A DNA stretch of 64,000 bases. It comes from Lepas anatifera (taxonomy: Eukaryota; Arthropoda; Thecostraca; Lepadidae). The notes below the pieces were generated by a model that was not told where the DNA came from, searched no databases, and was given only the letters and a program-made list of their open reading frames with translations. Both the position numbers and the translations under genes were made by a program. The stretch lies in contig JAOTON010001681.1 of the NCBI GenBank assembly GCA_034440635.1, forward strand, positions 823,501-887,500. Direction: 5' to 3'. Below are positions 45,265-56,839 of this stretch, piece by piece; the first letter of the stretch is position 1; each line of letters opens with the position of its first letter.

Positions 45265-46440
45265 CACGGAGAGAAATTTTCACACCCCCGTCATCTGTAT
45301 ATTCCAGAATCACGAAGTTGAAAGGAGCAATTCGATTCCACGACGCCGAAATCTGATCTCAAATGAAACTATGTGATGTATTTGTACGCTCTTGCGTAAT
45401 TTAATGAGCGATCAAAAGTGGTGAAATAACTCTGTAGGTATAATTTTTCTCCTTTTCATTCTACCTGGCGTATCTCGACCCTCTTTTTGGTGTTGGATAG
45501 CACCAATCCAAAAATGACACCAGCCGTTGAATGTAATGACTCCATTCGCTTCCGGTGCGTTGCGTTTTTAGACACGATTATGTGGAGTCAGAATATACTA
45601 TGATCAATTGAAAAGACATGCGGCTTAAAATGACAATTCCAAAACGTAAATAAACGCAGAGATTAAATCTACGCCAGGAGAGCGTGCAAGACGGATTAAC
45701 TGACGACACGTGCTGGCATCATTTGAGGGTATTTGAGTGAGAAGATTCCGGAAGTGCTGGCGCGTGCATTTTATTTTTCCAGTTCAGTATCGGTTCACTT
45801 CTCGACGCGGCAGTACGTGGGGAATCGGTGTTCTTGGCGTTGAAGTACGTGATAATGGTGAAGAAGGGAACGTGTTTTATTAGGCAGTGACTTACACCGT
45901 CTGCGCAACGCCTGGAAAAGGGAGGTGAGTCATCCAAAACTGCATACACATACTAAATTGCTTTGGTGACTGCTTGTCAGATATTAGGGGTGACCCGGGC
46001 GAACCAGTGACCATACGTTAAATAATTACAATAACTTGTCGTAGCCTTGTAAAATGAGTCTGGTCGCGTTAAACCACACTTCTCTTAGCGTTGGCGGTTC
46101 CTAAGCCATCGATAATGTGCGTTGGCGGACCCAGAAGCAACGTTGGGGGAGGGGGTTAAGCAAACTTTTGAGCGGAATCGGCGAAAAATTGCAAAAACCG
46201 CGTTTTTAAAGAAAATGGCTAAAGCCCGGTACTTAGGGGGGCGGGGCGGGGTGAGAGCACAAATGCTAATTTAGACTTTGAGAGTCACGGTCCCATTGCC
46301 CCCTGGATCCACCAGTGATGATGTGTAGCATATACGTTTGCTATACTCTTCAGAGTAGCCGTCAAAATAGAGGACAAACAGGTAGTGCTAGTTTGCCTAA
46401 CATCTGTGCTTGCTGTACCTCCCTTTAATTCGATTGCCAA
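45265..46440. other. no recognised gene or complete repeat
   Basis: A CGGAGAGAAATTTTCACAC end at about 45268 resembles a TA-element terminus. Otherwise nothing recognised. Confidence 0.4.
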
Positions 46441-46590
46441 TCTTCAGCTTGCTGCTGGCAAAAAAGCTACCAATCATAGGACCAAAAACTGCGATTTGAG
46501 CTCCCCGTTGCCCTCCAGACCGACCGGTCATAAAGTTTTACGGTTTACCCCTAATTGGGCTGAGATCAGAGTAGTTTCGGGCGAAAAGTG
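46441..46590 (+). repeat. 150-bp repeat shared with 53388-53540
   Basis: TTGCTGCTGGCAA, GATTTGAGCTC, CGTTGCC, AATTGRGCTGAGAT occur in the same order and orientation in both copies. Class unknown. The two copies flank the PB1 gene region by chance or by duplication. Confidence 0.7.
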
Positions 46591-46593
46591 GGG

Positions 46594-46620
46594 TCTCTCT
46601 CTCTCTCTCTCTCTCTCTCC
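46594..46620. repeat. (TC)n microsatellite
   Basis: Pure TC run of about 13 units. Confidence 0.95.
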
Positions 46621-46878
46621 AAGCAGCATGGCGTACCTGCGTTTAGTTGTGAAAATAATGTGCTCCAGCCATGCAAATCTTTATATGTTAAATATTTCCT
46701 AAATATAAGTGTTTTTCTTAGTCAAACCATATATATATATATATAGATTGGCCTATTAATTTGATATGTTTTGCTTGACCTCCGCATACATTAAAATTCA
46801 CTGCAAGTGTTTTCAAAACTGTAACAAGTTTTTTAGTTATGCAAGGCGATGGCAGTACCTGCTTTTGTTGTTTTGCAG

Positions 46879-48482
46879 ACTGCTCTGATGTCTTTTGGGA
46901 AAGGTGAAGGGCGGGTTTTTGCCCTCTGCTACGGAAACTCCTGTAGGAAACTACGGGTTGAAAGCGGAAAGTCACTGTGGGCGGAGATTGCTGAGCGTAT
47001 CCCGGACCTGCGCGGAAAACAGTTCGAAATCAGATATTTTGACAGCGAACTAAACCACTACATCGACGTAGAACACGACGACGAGTGCAGCGTTCCATCA
47101 GCAGCCAAGATACTTGTACCGGAGACCTCAGTTAGGCCAAATGCCATGATCCCGATAGAAGAGGCACTCTCCGAGCATTCATGTATCTCGACTGACGTTA
47201 TGGCTGTCACAAGTCTGGATGATTCGAACAAAACTGTGATTTTATCTCCAAGGGACGGTTGCGCGCCGGCGACGTACCCTCAACAGACAGTGAACGTTAA
47301 CCCGATGTACTCTCAATCGGTAGGGTGCTCACAGTCCCCGCAGCCTACGGTGAGTACCCCCCAGTCGGGGTACTCACAGCCGGGAGTGGCACCCCAGCTA
47401 GCTGTCCTCCCCGCGGGGCCCATTCAACCGGAGCTGATCCCCCAGCCGGGGAACCCTGAGTATACTGAGATCGCCCAACCGACGAGGGACCCCAACGGTG
47501 GAACAGGCCCGAGGCTGGGGACCAGGAGAGTGGATTCATTCGACATCCAAGCGCTCCCACTAACTCTCTGGAGAGATGTAGATGTACCAGAGTACAAACT
47601 GACAGATGGCCACCGCAGGACGCTCGTTAACTCCGCATACGCCTTCTACTCCGAGAGATCATTCTACCCAGAGGAAGAAGGCTACACGCTGATAACGGAA
47701 GCTCTTCTTACTCGGGTTCCCAAGATTCTAGACGATGCCGGAAGTCCTGAGGACATTCTAAAATCCAAGAAGAAACTAAGAACTCAAGTGAAGAACAAGT
47801 TTAAGAACCGCAGACACCGAGACAAGACTGATACCATGGAGGAGCAATACAAGGAGAGAGGACGAGGAGGGTTGCTGAAGCAAACAGAGGATTTTGAGGG
47901 TTCTTACCCACCCTGAAAAAGACCGTTCTGGAAAAAATATGATGGCAGCACAGCTGTTTTCGGAGATGAAAGGGCTCCAGTCGTGGCAAGACATTAAAAC
48001 GACCCTGCGGAAGTCGTTCAGTCTCAGACGTCACCTGTTGTTTGGAAAAAGTCGCCGCAGTCTGAGGACCCTAAGGGCGCTGTACCCACACTGGTTTACC
48101 GAAAAAGCCCTCTGGTTGGACTTGAGCCTTATAATGGGAGAGAACGACGGCGACCTGAAGAAACGCCTCAGTGACAGCATGGAAGAAACCTTGCAGAGTT
48201 TCGTGTCGCACGGGATGCACGCAAGACGAAAGGGTCAATCAGCTCTTGGTCCTCTGTGGAGAAGAAGGGCTTCTGGTCACAGAGCACCAGTCTGGGGTAC
48301 ACTCGCTGAGTCAGCACCAGGACCTCTATACCGGCCAGGAAAAGCTGGTGGAAGTCGACGACCACGGAGCTGCGCACTTTTTGCTCGCTGCTACGGCAGC
48401 TCATGCTGTTTTCAGCTTAAGGTTTGGGCCGCCATGCGCCAGAACGCTTAAGTACCTGTACAAGTACGTCTTCGGGTTTTAG
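46879..48482 (+). pseudogene. PB1-domain, SAMD3-like protein gene with two frame breaks
   Basis: Three successive frames give one protein-like product. The first (to 47913) begins with a PB1-like fold: RVFALCYGNSCRKLRV, then FEIRYFDSELNHYIDVEHDD, an acidic stretch like the PB1 OPCA motif used for PB1-PB1 binding. A Pro/Gln-rich linker follows, then LTDGHRRTLVNSAYAFYSER and KKKLRTQVKNKFKNRRHRDK, the pattern of the SAMD3-like proteins of fish and invertebrates. Near 47905 the reading moves to frame 2 (DRSGKNMMAAQLFSEMKGLQ and on to about 48200), then to frame 3, ending ARTLKYLYKYVFGF and TAG at 48480. Neither shift coincides with a clear intron, so this is a young pseudogene or an assembly indel problem. 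TTTTGCAG at 46871-46878 may be an acceptor; a first Met at 46888 or 46849 is also possible. Function unknown; regulation not visible. Confidence 0.72.
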
Positions 48483-50257
48483 GTGGCCGAGGGAGAATAC
48501 TGCCGTAAGTTGCATATGACACTTGTCGGACATAAGTAAGTTTTGAACGAGTGTTCGGAAGCATTTTGGACACCTTTGTCACCCTATTGTTAAGCAGCCC
48601 CGGTTGGGATTAGTTGTTCTTGTTCCATGTTCTCGCTATTTCACTTCCAATGGTTTTTTCTAAGTCCGTTGGGGTAGGAAGTGATATTGGCCAAGCACAA
48701 CAATGATCTCAAATATCGTTGATGAATAGATGATTACTGATATGATAATATATTTTGTTTCACCTCATCGCTAAGCAACCCAGGCTGGGATGCGCTGGTG
48801 ATATTCAACGTTGCCAGTATTTCGCATCGAATGCTATTATCTTCTTAGCCACTCGGCTTAGGGATTTGTCAGTGTCATCTCCAGTACTTTTGGTTAATCT
48901 TAACCATTAAACTCTGTGTTTTGATGTCCAGGACATCAGTCTAGATGCAATAAGTGATTTTGTGTGATTTAGCCACACTTTAGGGCCAAAGAACCGCTGA
49001 GTGTCAAGACCGTTGAAGCAGAAATTTTGTGAAATACATGTTCTTAGGCCAGATTATTTTTTTTGGAACAGGAAAAGGTGGAATTGGTAATTTAGGAAGA
49101 AACACGCGAAATATTTTGCATTGATATTATTATCAATAGCCTGATGATAAAATGGCATAAATGGCAAGTGTATAGGTAATTCAGATCCATCCTAAAACAC
49201 CATGAACAGGGCCTGAACGCAGAAGATTACACATTGGCTAGTTCAGAAATTGTCCTGTAAAATCATTTTCATCTCAATGAAGTACATGCGGTTCTCGGTT
49301 GGGACTTTGGTTAGCATAAAAAATACCAGAGTATAATTTCACCGTACTAATCTTTCTCAATGGAGTAGTTTTACTCTTTAGGTTGAGTTCAATATCCTCG
49401 TGCTATTTGATCCCCCGATGCAAAATTCAGCCCCACAGAAAAGGAAAGTGAAAATAAACATAATCTGTGTGCAAATAATAATGAGTCAAACTAACACAGC
49501 CGGTAGGCATTTACACCCCACCTTCTTTAATGACTCCAAGGACGCGTACAATAATCGTGGCAATAGAACATAATAACACTTAGGGGTAATAATGTTCTGA
49601 GCATGAATCAGAATACACTTATATCTAGCGTCAAATAATTATTGACGCTAGGACAAGCATAAAATGACGATTGACTCCATGGCCTTACACCCCCTGTTTA
49701 CTCCAGAAAGGGTTGGCGTTTAAGGCATGTTCTCAAATTACATATCTGGAGTTACTTTTTCTCTCCGTGTACATTGGAGTGAATCTTCCCTAATATGAGC
49801 GTACAGTCACTCTGGGGGAGTAATGACACTCCCTATTGTGTGCTTAAATATACCGCTCACTCCGCCAAAAAGAGTATTCAAAATATAGAGTAAAGTCAAA
49901 AGGGGGAGTGATGGTGCAAAAACCACCCCCTCTTTTGGAGTAACTTTGATTTACTCTACCATGGAGTATGTTCACTCTCGAAACCAGACAGGGAGGCACG
50001 GGGACATCAAAACAATTTCATGCCAGCTGATGATTGAACCTCGTATTCCGGAGATATTCAAACGGGACAAGTAAAAAGTGTAAACGTAAAGTAAAGGATG
50101 CAGTTCGATGTAATTTTAGCAATGCCACCAGCGGAGACTATACTAGTGCACTGAATTTTCACCGACGCTTTATAAAAAATTGGACCTTGGAAAAGTAGTA
50201 TTTGCATAGAAATAATATGCGGAACGGTGGAAAAGATATATATTCCGACGGTTTTCT
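48483..50257. other. no recognised gene; GAGT-rich fold-back sequence
   Basis: Contains a hairpin around CTAGCGTCAA (about 49625-49651), and from about 49740 to 49975 many GGAGT/ACTCC motifs in both orientations, which looks like the interior of a fold-back element. No complete TIR and TSD set was found. Confidence 0.4.
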
Positions 50258-50317
50258 ACCATACTCAGCGACGGTGGGCCGCCCAAATTTAAGGGGGGCA
50301 CCATGAGCTTTTCAACC

Positions 50318-50763
50318 AATAGGCGGATGCAGGGGGAAAGGGGAGGGGCACGTGCCCCCCGATCGACTCTCGGCACCCCCCTGAAAGGTCAATGACGCCC
50401 CCCTGAAATGTCGCTTCCCCCAGGATGCGAAAATCGGCGCCCACCGATAGAATTTTGCGCCTATCTAATAATAATTGTTGGGGTTTAACGACGCACCAAC
50501 TGCCAGGGTCATACGGCGTCGCCAACTCTCACCCTGTTGGAAGTGATTTTGGGGATAAGATCGACTTATTCAGAGGCTCCGCCGGGACTTGAACCCGGGA
50601 CCGGTGGCTTATAAGACAAGGGTGTTATCCACTAAGCCACCTCATCCCCTTGCGCCCATCTGATAGGTTTTGCCGGTCAAAAGTGGCGCTTCCCTCCCCC
50701 GGGCCGGATGGCGCCCACCCGGGAAGGTGCCCCCCCTGATCGGCAATCCTGTATCCGCCTACG
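50318..50763. mobile_element. middle element of the triple nest (hAT)
   Basis: Ends TAGGCGGATGCAGG and CCTGTATCCGCCTA lie between 8-bp TSDs TTTCAACC (50310-50317 and 50764-50771). The interior is rich in CGCCCCCCTGAAA-like steps and is split by a SINE. A related sequence, in reverse, lies at 50919-51258. Confidence 0.87.
50467..50649 (-). repeat. tRNA-derived SINE, head type II, innermost
   Basis: On the minus strand: GGTGGCTTAGTGGATAACAC (box A), CGGGTTCAAGTCCCGGCGG (box B), then the shared core CAACAGGGTGAGAGTTGGCG and GTGCGTCGTTAAACCCC. Flanks TTGCGCCTATCT and TTGCGCCCATCT differ at one base. Best-preserved type II copy. Confidence 0.92.
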
Positions 50764-50918
50764 TTTCAACCCATTTCTTTCCAGTCAACGCCATTGAGTT
50801 ATTGTTAAAATTTATGATTTAAGGGAGGGCACCGTGCCCCGGTGCCCCCCCCAGTTCCGCCTGCCAGTGACCATACTCCCGTCATCTTAGAATCGAGCAA
50901 AAGTAAAAATGGCCGGAG

Positions 50919-51258
50919 CAGTGACGGATCCAACTTCCAAGGGGAGGAGGGTGAATAGAAAATTGCCCACTCCTCCCCGCCCCCATTGGCAGACGCAGAG
51001 GGGCTTAGACGGATTCAGGATTGTCGATCGGGTGGGGGCGGGGGCACCACCCGGAACAGGGGGTGTCACTATTGACCGGCAAAACTTATCAGGTGGGCGC
51101 AAAATCACATCCGTGGGCACGGATTTTTGCATCAATAGGGGGAGGGTGGGGTGGGAAGCGACGTTTCAGGGGATACTATTGGCCTTCCAAGGCGACGCCG
51201 TAACCATTTCAGGGGGCGACGAGGGTTGATGGGCGGCACCTGCCCTCCTGGATCCGCG
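50919..51258 (+). repeat. CAGTGACGGATCC repeat
   Basis: CAGTGACGGATCCAACTTCC at the left and CTCCTGGATCCGCG at the right suggest a short inverted-end element; the TSD is unclear. The interior CCGGCAAAACTTATCAGGTG matches, in reverse, part of 50651-50690. Confidence 0.6.
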
Positions 51259-51259
51259 T

Positions 51260-53387
51260 ACGGAGGAGGCAGGGGCCATGCCCCCCAAATGGCAAAATTG
51301 TTACCAATCCTTTAACAATGCTATAGTATTTTTGTACATATACATATACATATAGTATTTTGTACATATAGTTTATTTGTACAAATTTATGAGTTCTAGT
51401 GGTGTTTATGGGCATCCGAAAAGTGCACGGTAATCAGATTCCCGAACACTTCCTGAGGCTAATACTCCCAAAAGTTGTGATCTAATCAAGGTCAAAGTTT
51501 TCATATTCGGCTTCAGGGCCAATTAGAACCCCGTAAGCCCATTTCAAAGAAAATCGACTGGGCACCGTGTATAACCCGGTCGATTTGTAATGGAATTGCC
51601 CTAATTAAGTTTGAATGTTTTAAATAAAAAATACAAATTAGAAATCAGTTTTCACCCAAGAATGCATTAAATACAGACAGACGCTATTACAAATGCGTAT
51701 TCATTTACTATTACAAAGAATCAGCAGAAATCGCGACACAAACAAACCCCAGCAAAACCACAGGGAAAATCACACAGTCTGGCGCCTGTTCTCTGGCATC
51801 CACATCACCTGAGATCAAACACCTGATCTCCGAGGAGTCTATATCACTCGATGAACCAACGGCACGGGTTTTGCTGGCACTTTTTTCCGTCCTGTATTCC
51901 AAGTATCAGTGCATGTACATAGTGACCGATGATTTTGCTCCACGGTGAAAACTTGGAGTTGAACACCGTTGTCGGCGAAGGTAGCCACCTCCATTTTTCC
52001 CGCATAGACCGCACGACCCACGAGTTTCAGGCCGGTCTTGTTCTCCACGGTTTTTTTGCCTGAGCGACAGCTCACCCAGAAGCAGGGATAGCTGGGGTTA
52101 TATTTCTCATGGAAAAAAATAGTCAAAAAATATTTTATATTCAATTCGGTGGCTGGACCAGCTTTATTCAACATAAAACATATGTGCGTGATATTCAGTT
52201 TATTCGGAGTTGTATTTAAATTTGAATGTGACTATTTTTGACTAGTGATTTTCCGTTGCCCGTTTGCTGGCTTATTTATCGTTTGTTTGAACATAAGATT
52301 CGTTTTCCAGGGCAATTTTTTTAGAAATATCGAGAAGTTTTGTGCCGGGTATGGATCACGGGAGACATCCTGTCAATGCCATGGTCCCCCTCCAAAGCAG
52401 GCCCGTAACCAGGCAAAAACCTCAGAGGACGTGCAACCAAAGACAGGCACTAGCTGAGAGTCAAGTTTTTTTAAAGTTCAGATTTCGGGAAGTCTCTATG
52501 CCTTCGGTACGGGGCACAGGTGCCGGAACATTTTTTAAGCTCGGGAAGGGGGCAAGAGCCGTCGCCGATGGTAGGGTGAAAGGAAATTCAACCTACCACT
52601 TAATTTGATAGGTACCGAAAAGGTTCTGAAATCAGCTCAAAGTTGGGAATTGGGGGGAGGGGGCACTGCCCCCACAGTTCGACAGCTAGAAGCAGCCACT
52701 GCCAATACCACTACGGTTTCTGTGCCCATGCTACATGAGAGAGACATGCATGGACATACATGGGACATTCTGCGCCCATGCCCAGGGAAGTGCTCTGAGC
52801 TCGCAGAGTGACCAGGCGCCGAGTGCACCCACGTGGCTACGGAACTGCTCTAAACCAAACCAGGTTTACATAATGCATAAACTCGTCTGTTCGCAAGAAT
52901 ATATTGAAGCGTTTTTATTCGTTCCCAGCATAAACATTTTAAAAGGGACCAGAGAGGTGTGGCCATGTGTCGTCCAAAGATTTCCTGATCTCATTCCAAT
53001 TGAGAGGGAACAGGGAACTTTAGGTATCATTATTCCCGAACATTGGTCCTGAGACGACACCAACATCGATTTATGGATTTAACTGGGGGTCTCGGGGGCT
53101 GAGCCTGGACTCGTACGGTCTGTCATGGGCCTTTTGATGGTCATCACCCTCCCGGGTCGAATCCTGGCTATGCCGCTACTCCTTGATGCCCGAAAAAGAA
53201 CTTTTTCGAGGGCTCTCTCACTCTCAGAAGCACTCTCAATTATTTGTTCTCTCCAAAAACTTAACACAACACGGTATTGATTCCGCATTTCCACAGACTA
53301 ATCCCAATGCGATTTTCGTCCACACTAGCAAAATCCACTTAGACTCTGCCAAAAATAAAAATGGGTAGGGGTAGACCATTTTCATAT
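51260..53387. other. no recognised gene; orphan hAT terminus near 53157-53180
   Basis: GGGTCGAATCCTGGCTATGC, then CGCTACT, resembles the right end of the 25037-26600 element, without a partner. A TACATA-rich stretch lies near 51335-51370. Frames are short and without domains. Confidence 0.45.
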
Positions 53388-53540
53388 TGCTGCTGGCAAG
53401 AGATTTTCCACGCTTGGATACAAGACTTATCGGATTTGAGCTCATCGTTGCCTTCCGCATTGTCTAGTAATACAATTTTCCGGTTTCATCCCAATTGAGC
53501 TGAGATAGGAATTTTTTGGACGAAAAAAGGGGAGCCCGGA
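53388..53540 (+). repeat. 150-bp repeat shared with 46441-46590
   Basis: Same order of landmarks as the 46.4-kb copy; about 7 kb apart and in the same orientation. Confidence 0.7.
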
Positions 53541-53657
53541 CCGCTGACCCCCTCTTTTTCCTGCTTTTGGTACGGATGATAAGTATACAATGAAATTGAA
53601 ATCTAACAGGGAAATATGTTTAACCTGAAAGCAGTCGCGGTCCAGATCTTACGAGTA

Positions 53658-53935
53658 CAGTGACAGACCCAAGGGAGGGAAAGGGAGCCGGGGCCTCCTC
53701 ACGCCTAAGAGGCGCCAATCTGGGGGCGAAAAGGTGCCCCCAAAACAACGGTTTACACTAAATCTTCGAGGCAAAAAATATCCGATCTCCTCTCCCCTAG
53801 GATACGACATGTGGCGCCCCTGGGTGAAAAAGTCAGCTCCTTTGGCGCGAAAAGGTGCATCCTTCGTTTGGCAAAGTGCGCCCTCTGAGGCTCGCTCGCC
53901 CTTCACTCTTACCGAAATCCTAGACCCGTCACTTC
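53658..53935 (+). mobile_element. 278-bp MITE with CAGTGACAGACCC ends
   Basis: Left CAGTGACAGACCCAAGG and right CCTAGACCCGTCACTT are inverse of each other with a few mismatches. Flanks TACGAGTA and CACGTGTA match at 6 of 8. Likely a hAT-type non-autonomous element. The open frame through it is incidental. Confidence 0.65.
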
Positions 53936-53939
53936 ACGT

Positions 53940-54414
53940 GTATGAGTATTCGACAGATGAGGCCATATTGGACGATGATGTTTATGAAATTAAACGGACT
54001 AGAAATGTATGTTCGGAAAATTACAGTAGTTGAATGAGATACTCACGGTTCAATTTGAGAGGGCCGACATCCTCCTTGCTCGTCAAGAACAATATTATAC
54101 ACCGCATTATCACAGAATAAGTTACACAAGAGGATCATGGCTATTTCACAGGAATAGCTACACTTAAGAACCACTCCACAAACGTCTTCTGACCTTAACA
54201 CAGAAAAATAAGACAGCGCTCTTGCCATCAACCGCCCGACTTGACGTTGAAAGGGAAAATGGCTAACAGGCTGCATGGATTCTGGCGTAACATAAACCCC
54301 TGATGAGGCCCAATTTCTTCCGTAAGAGTCTAATTACTATATGTATCGGTAGAAGTGTTTTTCATACTCTACCTTGTGGTTCTTGTTTCCAAAAGACGGG
54401 TGAATTCTCCCTAT
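53940..54414. other. no recognised gene or repeat
   Basis: Short frames on both strands without domains. Confidence 0.5.
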
Positions 54415-54418
54415 TTAT

Positions 54419-55615
54419 CCTTCGCCCGGGTGGGGGGTCTTTTTAGACCCCCTCCTCGGTTTTTTCCGAAGTGACCAAAAAACGGCGGCGCGCAGCGCCG
54501 CCAAACTTGGTCTAGCTGTTCCTTTATCATTTTCACATCTTTCCTGAAAATTTTGGCTCAAGGTCATATCAGGTCAGGTCACCAGGCCAGGTGAAGTGAC
54601 CTCACCTCAAAAATACTTAGGACCGCATAACTAAAGGAAGGGTTAATCGATCAAGTTCAAACTCACACCACATATTGGGCCCACCAGGAGCTACAACATT
54701 TGTTCCGGGATTTTTGATATTGGTGACCTAAGGTCATGTGCAGAGCATGACCTCCCCATTGTCAATACATGGGGAAAATCACGAAATGAGCTTTTCTCAG
54801 TAAGTATGGATGGAATCAACTTCAAACATTGGTTGCGACTTGCTCTTAGCCCATTTCTGGAGCTGATGCCAAAATTTTTGACTTGTGACCTTTAAAAGGT
54901 CACCTTAGGTCAAATAAGCATTTTTTGGTGTTTTCTCTATAAATTTTGAATAAAATAAGATAGAGCTTTTATTTTGTCACCAAAGTGTTTTTATAGTCAC
55001 TGGAAGTCAAATGATATACATCATGACTATACCAGGTCAAGTTGGGTCAGACCGTTGACCTGGGTCAGGTCAAATTCTTAAATTTGACCTGGCATAGCAA
55101 TATCATATATCATTCGATTCGTATTGACGAGAGGATTGCAATGGTGCATACACTATGGCTGTATCTTGTTTGGTTTGGAAGCTATTAGCGAAAAAGTAAA
55201 CGCCCTTATGCATGGGTGGCTATGGACATTCCCAAGAATATGCCCAATATTTAGTGACCTGTAGCTCCCTAGGCTTTGACCTGACACGAAAATGAATGCC
55301 ACTGTAATGAAAGTGCATCTCAAGAGCTTCCGAATGGTTTTAGAAAAATGTTTCTAGCTATCATAGTTTCTGAGATATATGAGGTTTTCTTAGTACACCT
55401 CATATTAGCGATTTTGACCTATTTTGACCTCTGGTGACCTTGATATTGACCTGACAAGAAAAATGACTGAAGTATTTTCGATATCATTTTCGAAGAGCTT
55501 TCCATTGCCGTTTTGCGCTTTTTTCTAGCTCTCTTAGTTTTTGAGATCGTGGGGGTCTTTTTTAGCCCCCCTCCACCAGGGCGAAGGTGGCTCGTACCCG
55601 CCACCGGGGCAAGGG
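54419..55615 (+). mobile_element. AGGTCA-rich TTAA-type element, copy 6 (TTAT target)
   Basis: Flanked on both sides by TTAT (54415-54418 and 55616-55619). Ends CCTTCGCCCGGGTGGGG and CCACCGGGGCAAGGG, with GGGGGTCTTTTTAGACCCC-type palindromes just inside. A DR4 pair AGGTCATATCAGGTCA lies at 54561-54576, with dense further half-sites. Shares its right half with copy 3. Confidence 0.88.
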
Positions 55616-55619
55616 TTAT

Positions 55620-56837
55620 TGTTACTGCTCCAGCTTTTAGAGAACCAGTACGCTAGTAGAAAAAGCTCACTCTTTTTTAAGCCACTTTTCTGTTTTCCCG
55701 CCAAAATTCACTCCTTTTCTTGTGATATGAAGCCTCTCTAATGAGGCGTAATGACCAAAAAGGCGTTGGAATACTACACCGGCAGTGATTTTTTTCTCAG
55801 TGTATGGACGCAACAAACCCAGTAGCATGCACCTGTCCGAGTTAGTCCAGGTCACGCTCAGTACGGCTACTCGCGCAGGCAAACCACAGCACAAAGGGGC
55901 AACAGTTTGAAAAACAATAGAGCACGCTCCGTGTTGAAGAATTAACGTGCCTTACATTCGCGCGTCTCCAGCTATACAATGGTACAATTACTGTGCAATT
56001 GGCTCTCCTATCACCCCCTAAACGGCGCGCTTCCTAGCACCTGCTACCTCTTCGCCGGGTCACAAGGTCACATTCTCGGCAATCCGATGCTGGCTCAACT
56101 CGCGCGGGCACCACCCGCTCAGGTCACGCGACAGCGAGGGTCGTCTCCTCAGACCACTCAGCTCCGTGCTCAGGTCACGTGACAGTGAGGGTCGTCTCCG
56201 CAGACCACTCAGCTTCGTGGCAGCTGGGGCGGCAGCATACAGAGACAACGGAAGGCAAACATGCAATGTAAGTATGAAAGACAGGTCCGCCAGTTAGATA
56301 TAACGCGGCACATACACTAATGATAATGATGGCGGAAAGGCCAGGCCGTCCGCTGATCTTAGCCTGCACGCGGCGCTGCATATGGCGCCGGGGTGACGTC
56401 GCTCGCCCGAAATACGGCCCTTGAATGTGAAAATGGAGCCCGGATAATTTAGCACCAAGGTTTCACAAACGTGCTAAATTTGGCATCAAATCTTTTTAAA
56501 GTCACGCATCCCTAAACGTTTACAAAGGCGCTATCACAATTCAATCGGGTCTCAACCATCGCCCCTGAACGATGCGCTGCGCGACATCTGCTACCCCTTC
56601 GTTGGGTCACAAGGTTGCATTACCCGCATTCCGATGTCGGCCCAGCTCTACCCCCCTCAGGTCACGTAACGGCGAGGGTCGTCTCCGACATGACAATGTG
56701 TGAAAAGCTGAACATGTTTTCTTCTAGAAGCATCATTTGATAGGTTGGCATCAGTATTCAGTTTTGGAAAAACAGCCAAGCTATGCACAGCCAACCCGGA
56801 TTCGAACCAGCATGCTCTGTAAGAGAGCGGAACATCC
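55620..56837. repeat. unassigned block with direct duplications
   Basis: A 56-bp tandem step (CAGGTCACGYGACAGYGAGG then GTCGTCTCC) lies at about 56120-56232. A larger diverged direct repeat (about 56010-56155 against 56555-56695) shares ACCTGCTACCTCTTCG-like and GGGTCACAAGGT landmarks. A TA-element-like end TTTTTTTCTCAGTGTA closes a partial element at about 55799. No gene recognised. Confidence 0.55.
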
Positions 56838-56839
56838 TA

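Larger units (their letters stand above)
50266..50869 (-). mobile_element. outer element of a triple nest (hAT)
   Basis: Left CAGCGACGGTGGGCCGCCC and right AGTTCCGCCTGCCAGTG lie between perfect 8-bp TSDs ACCATACT (50258-50265 and 50870-50877). Without its insertion it is only about 150 bp and is related, in reverse, to 32827-32969. Confidence 0.85.
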
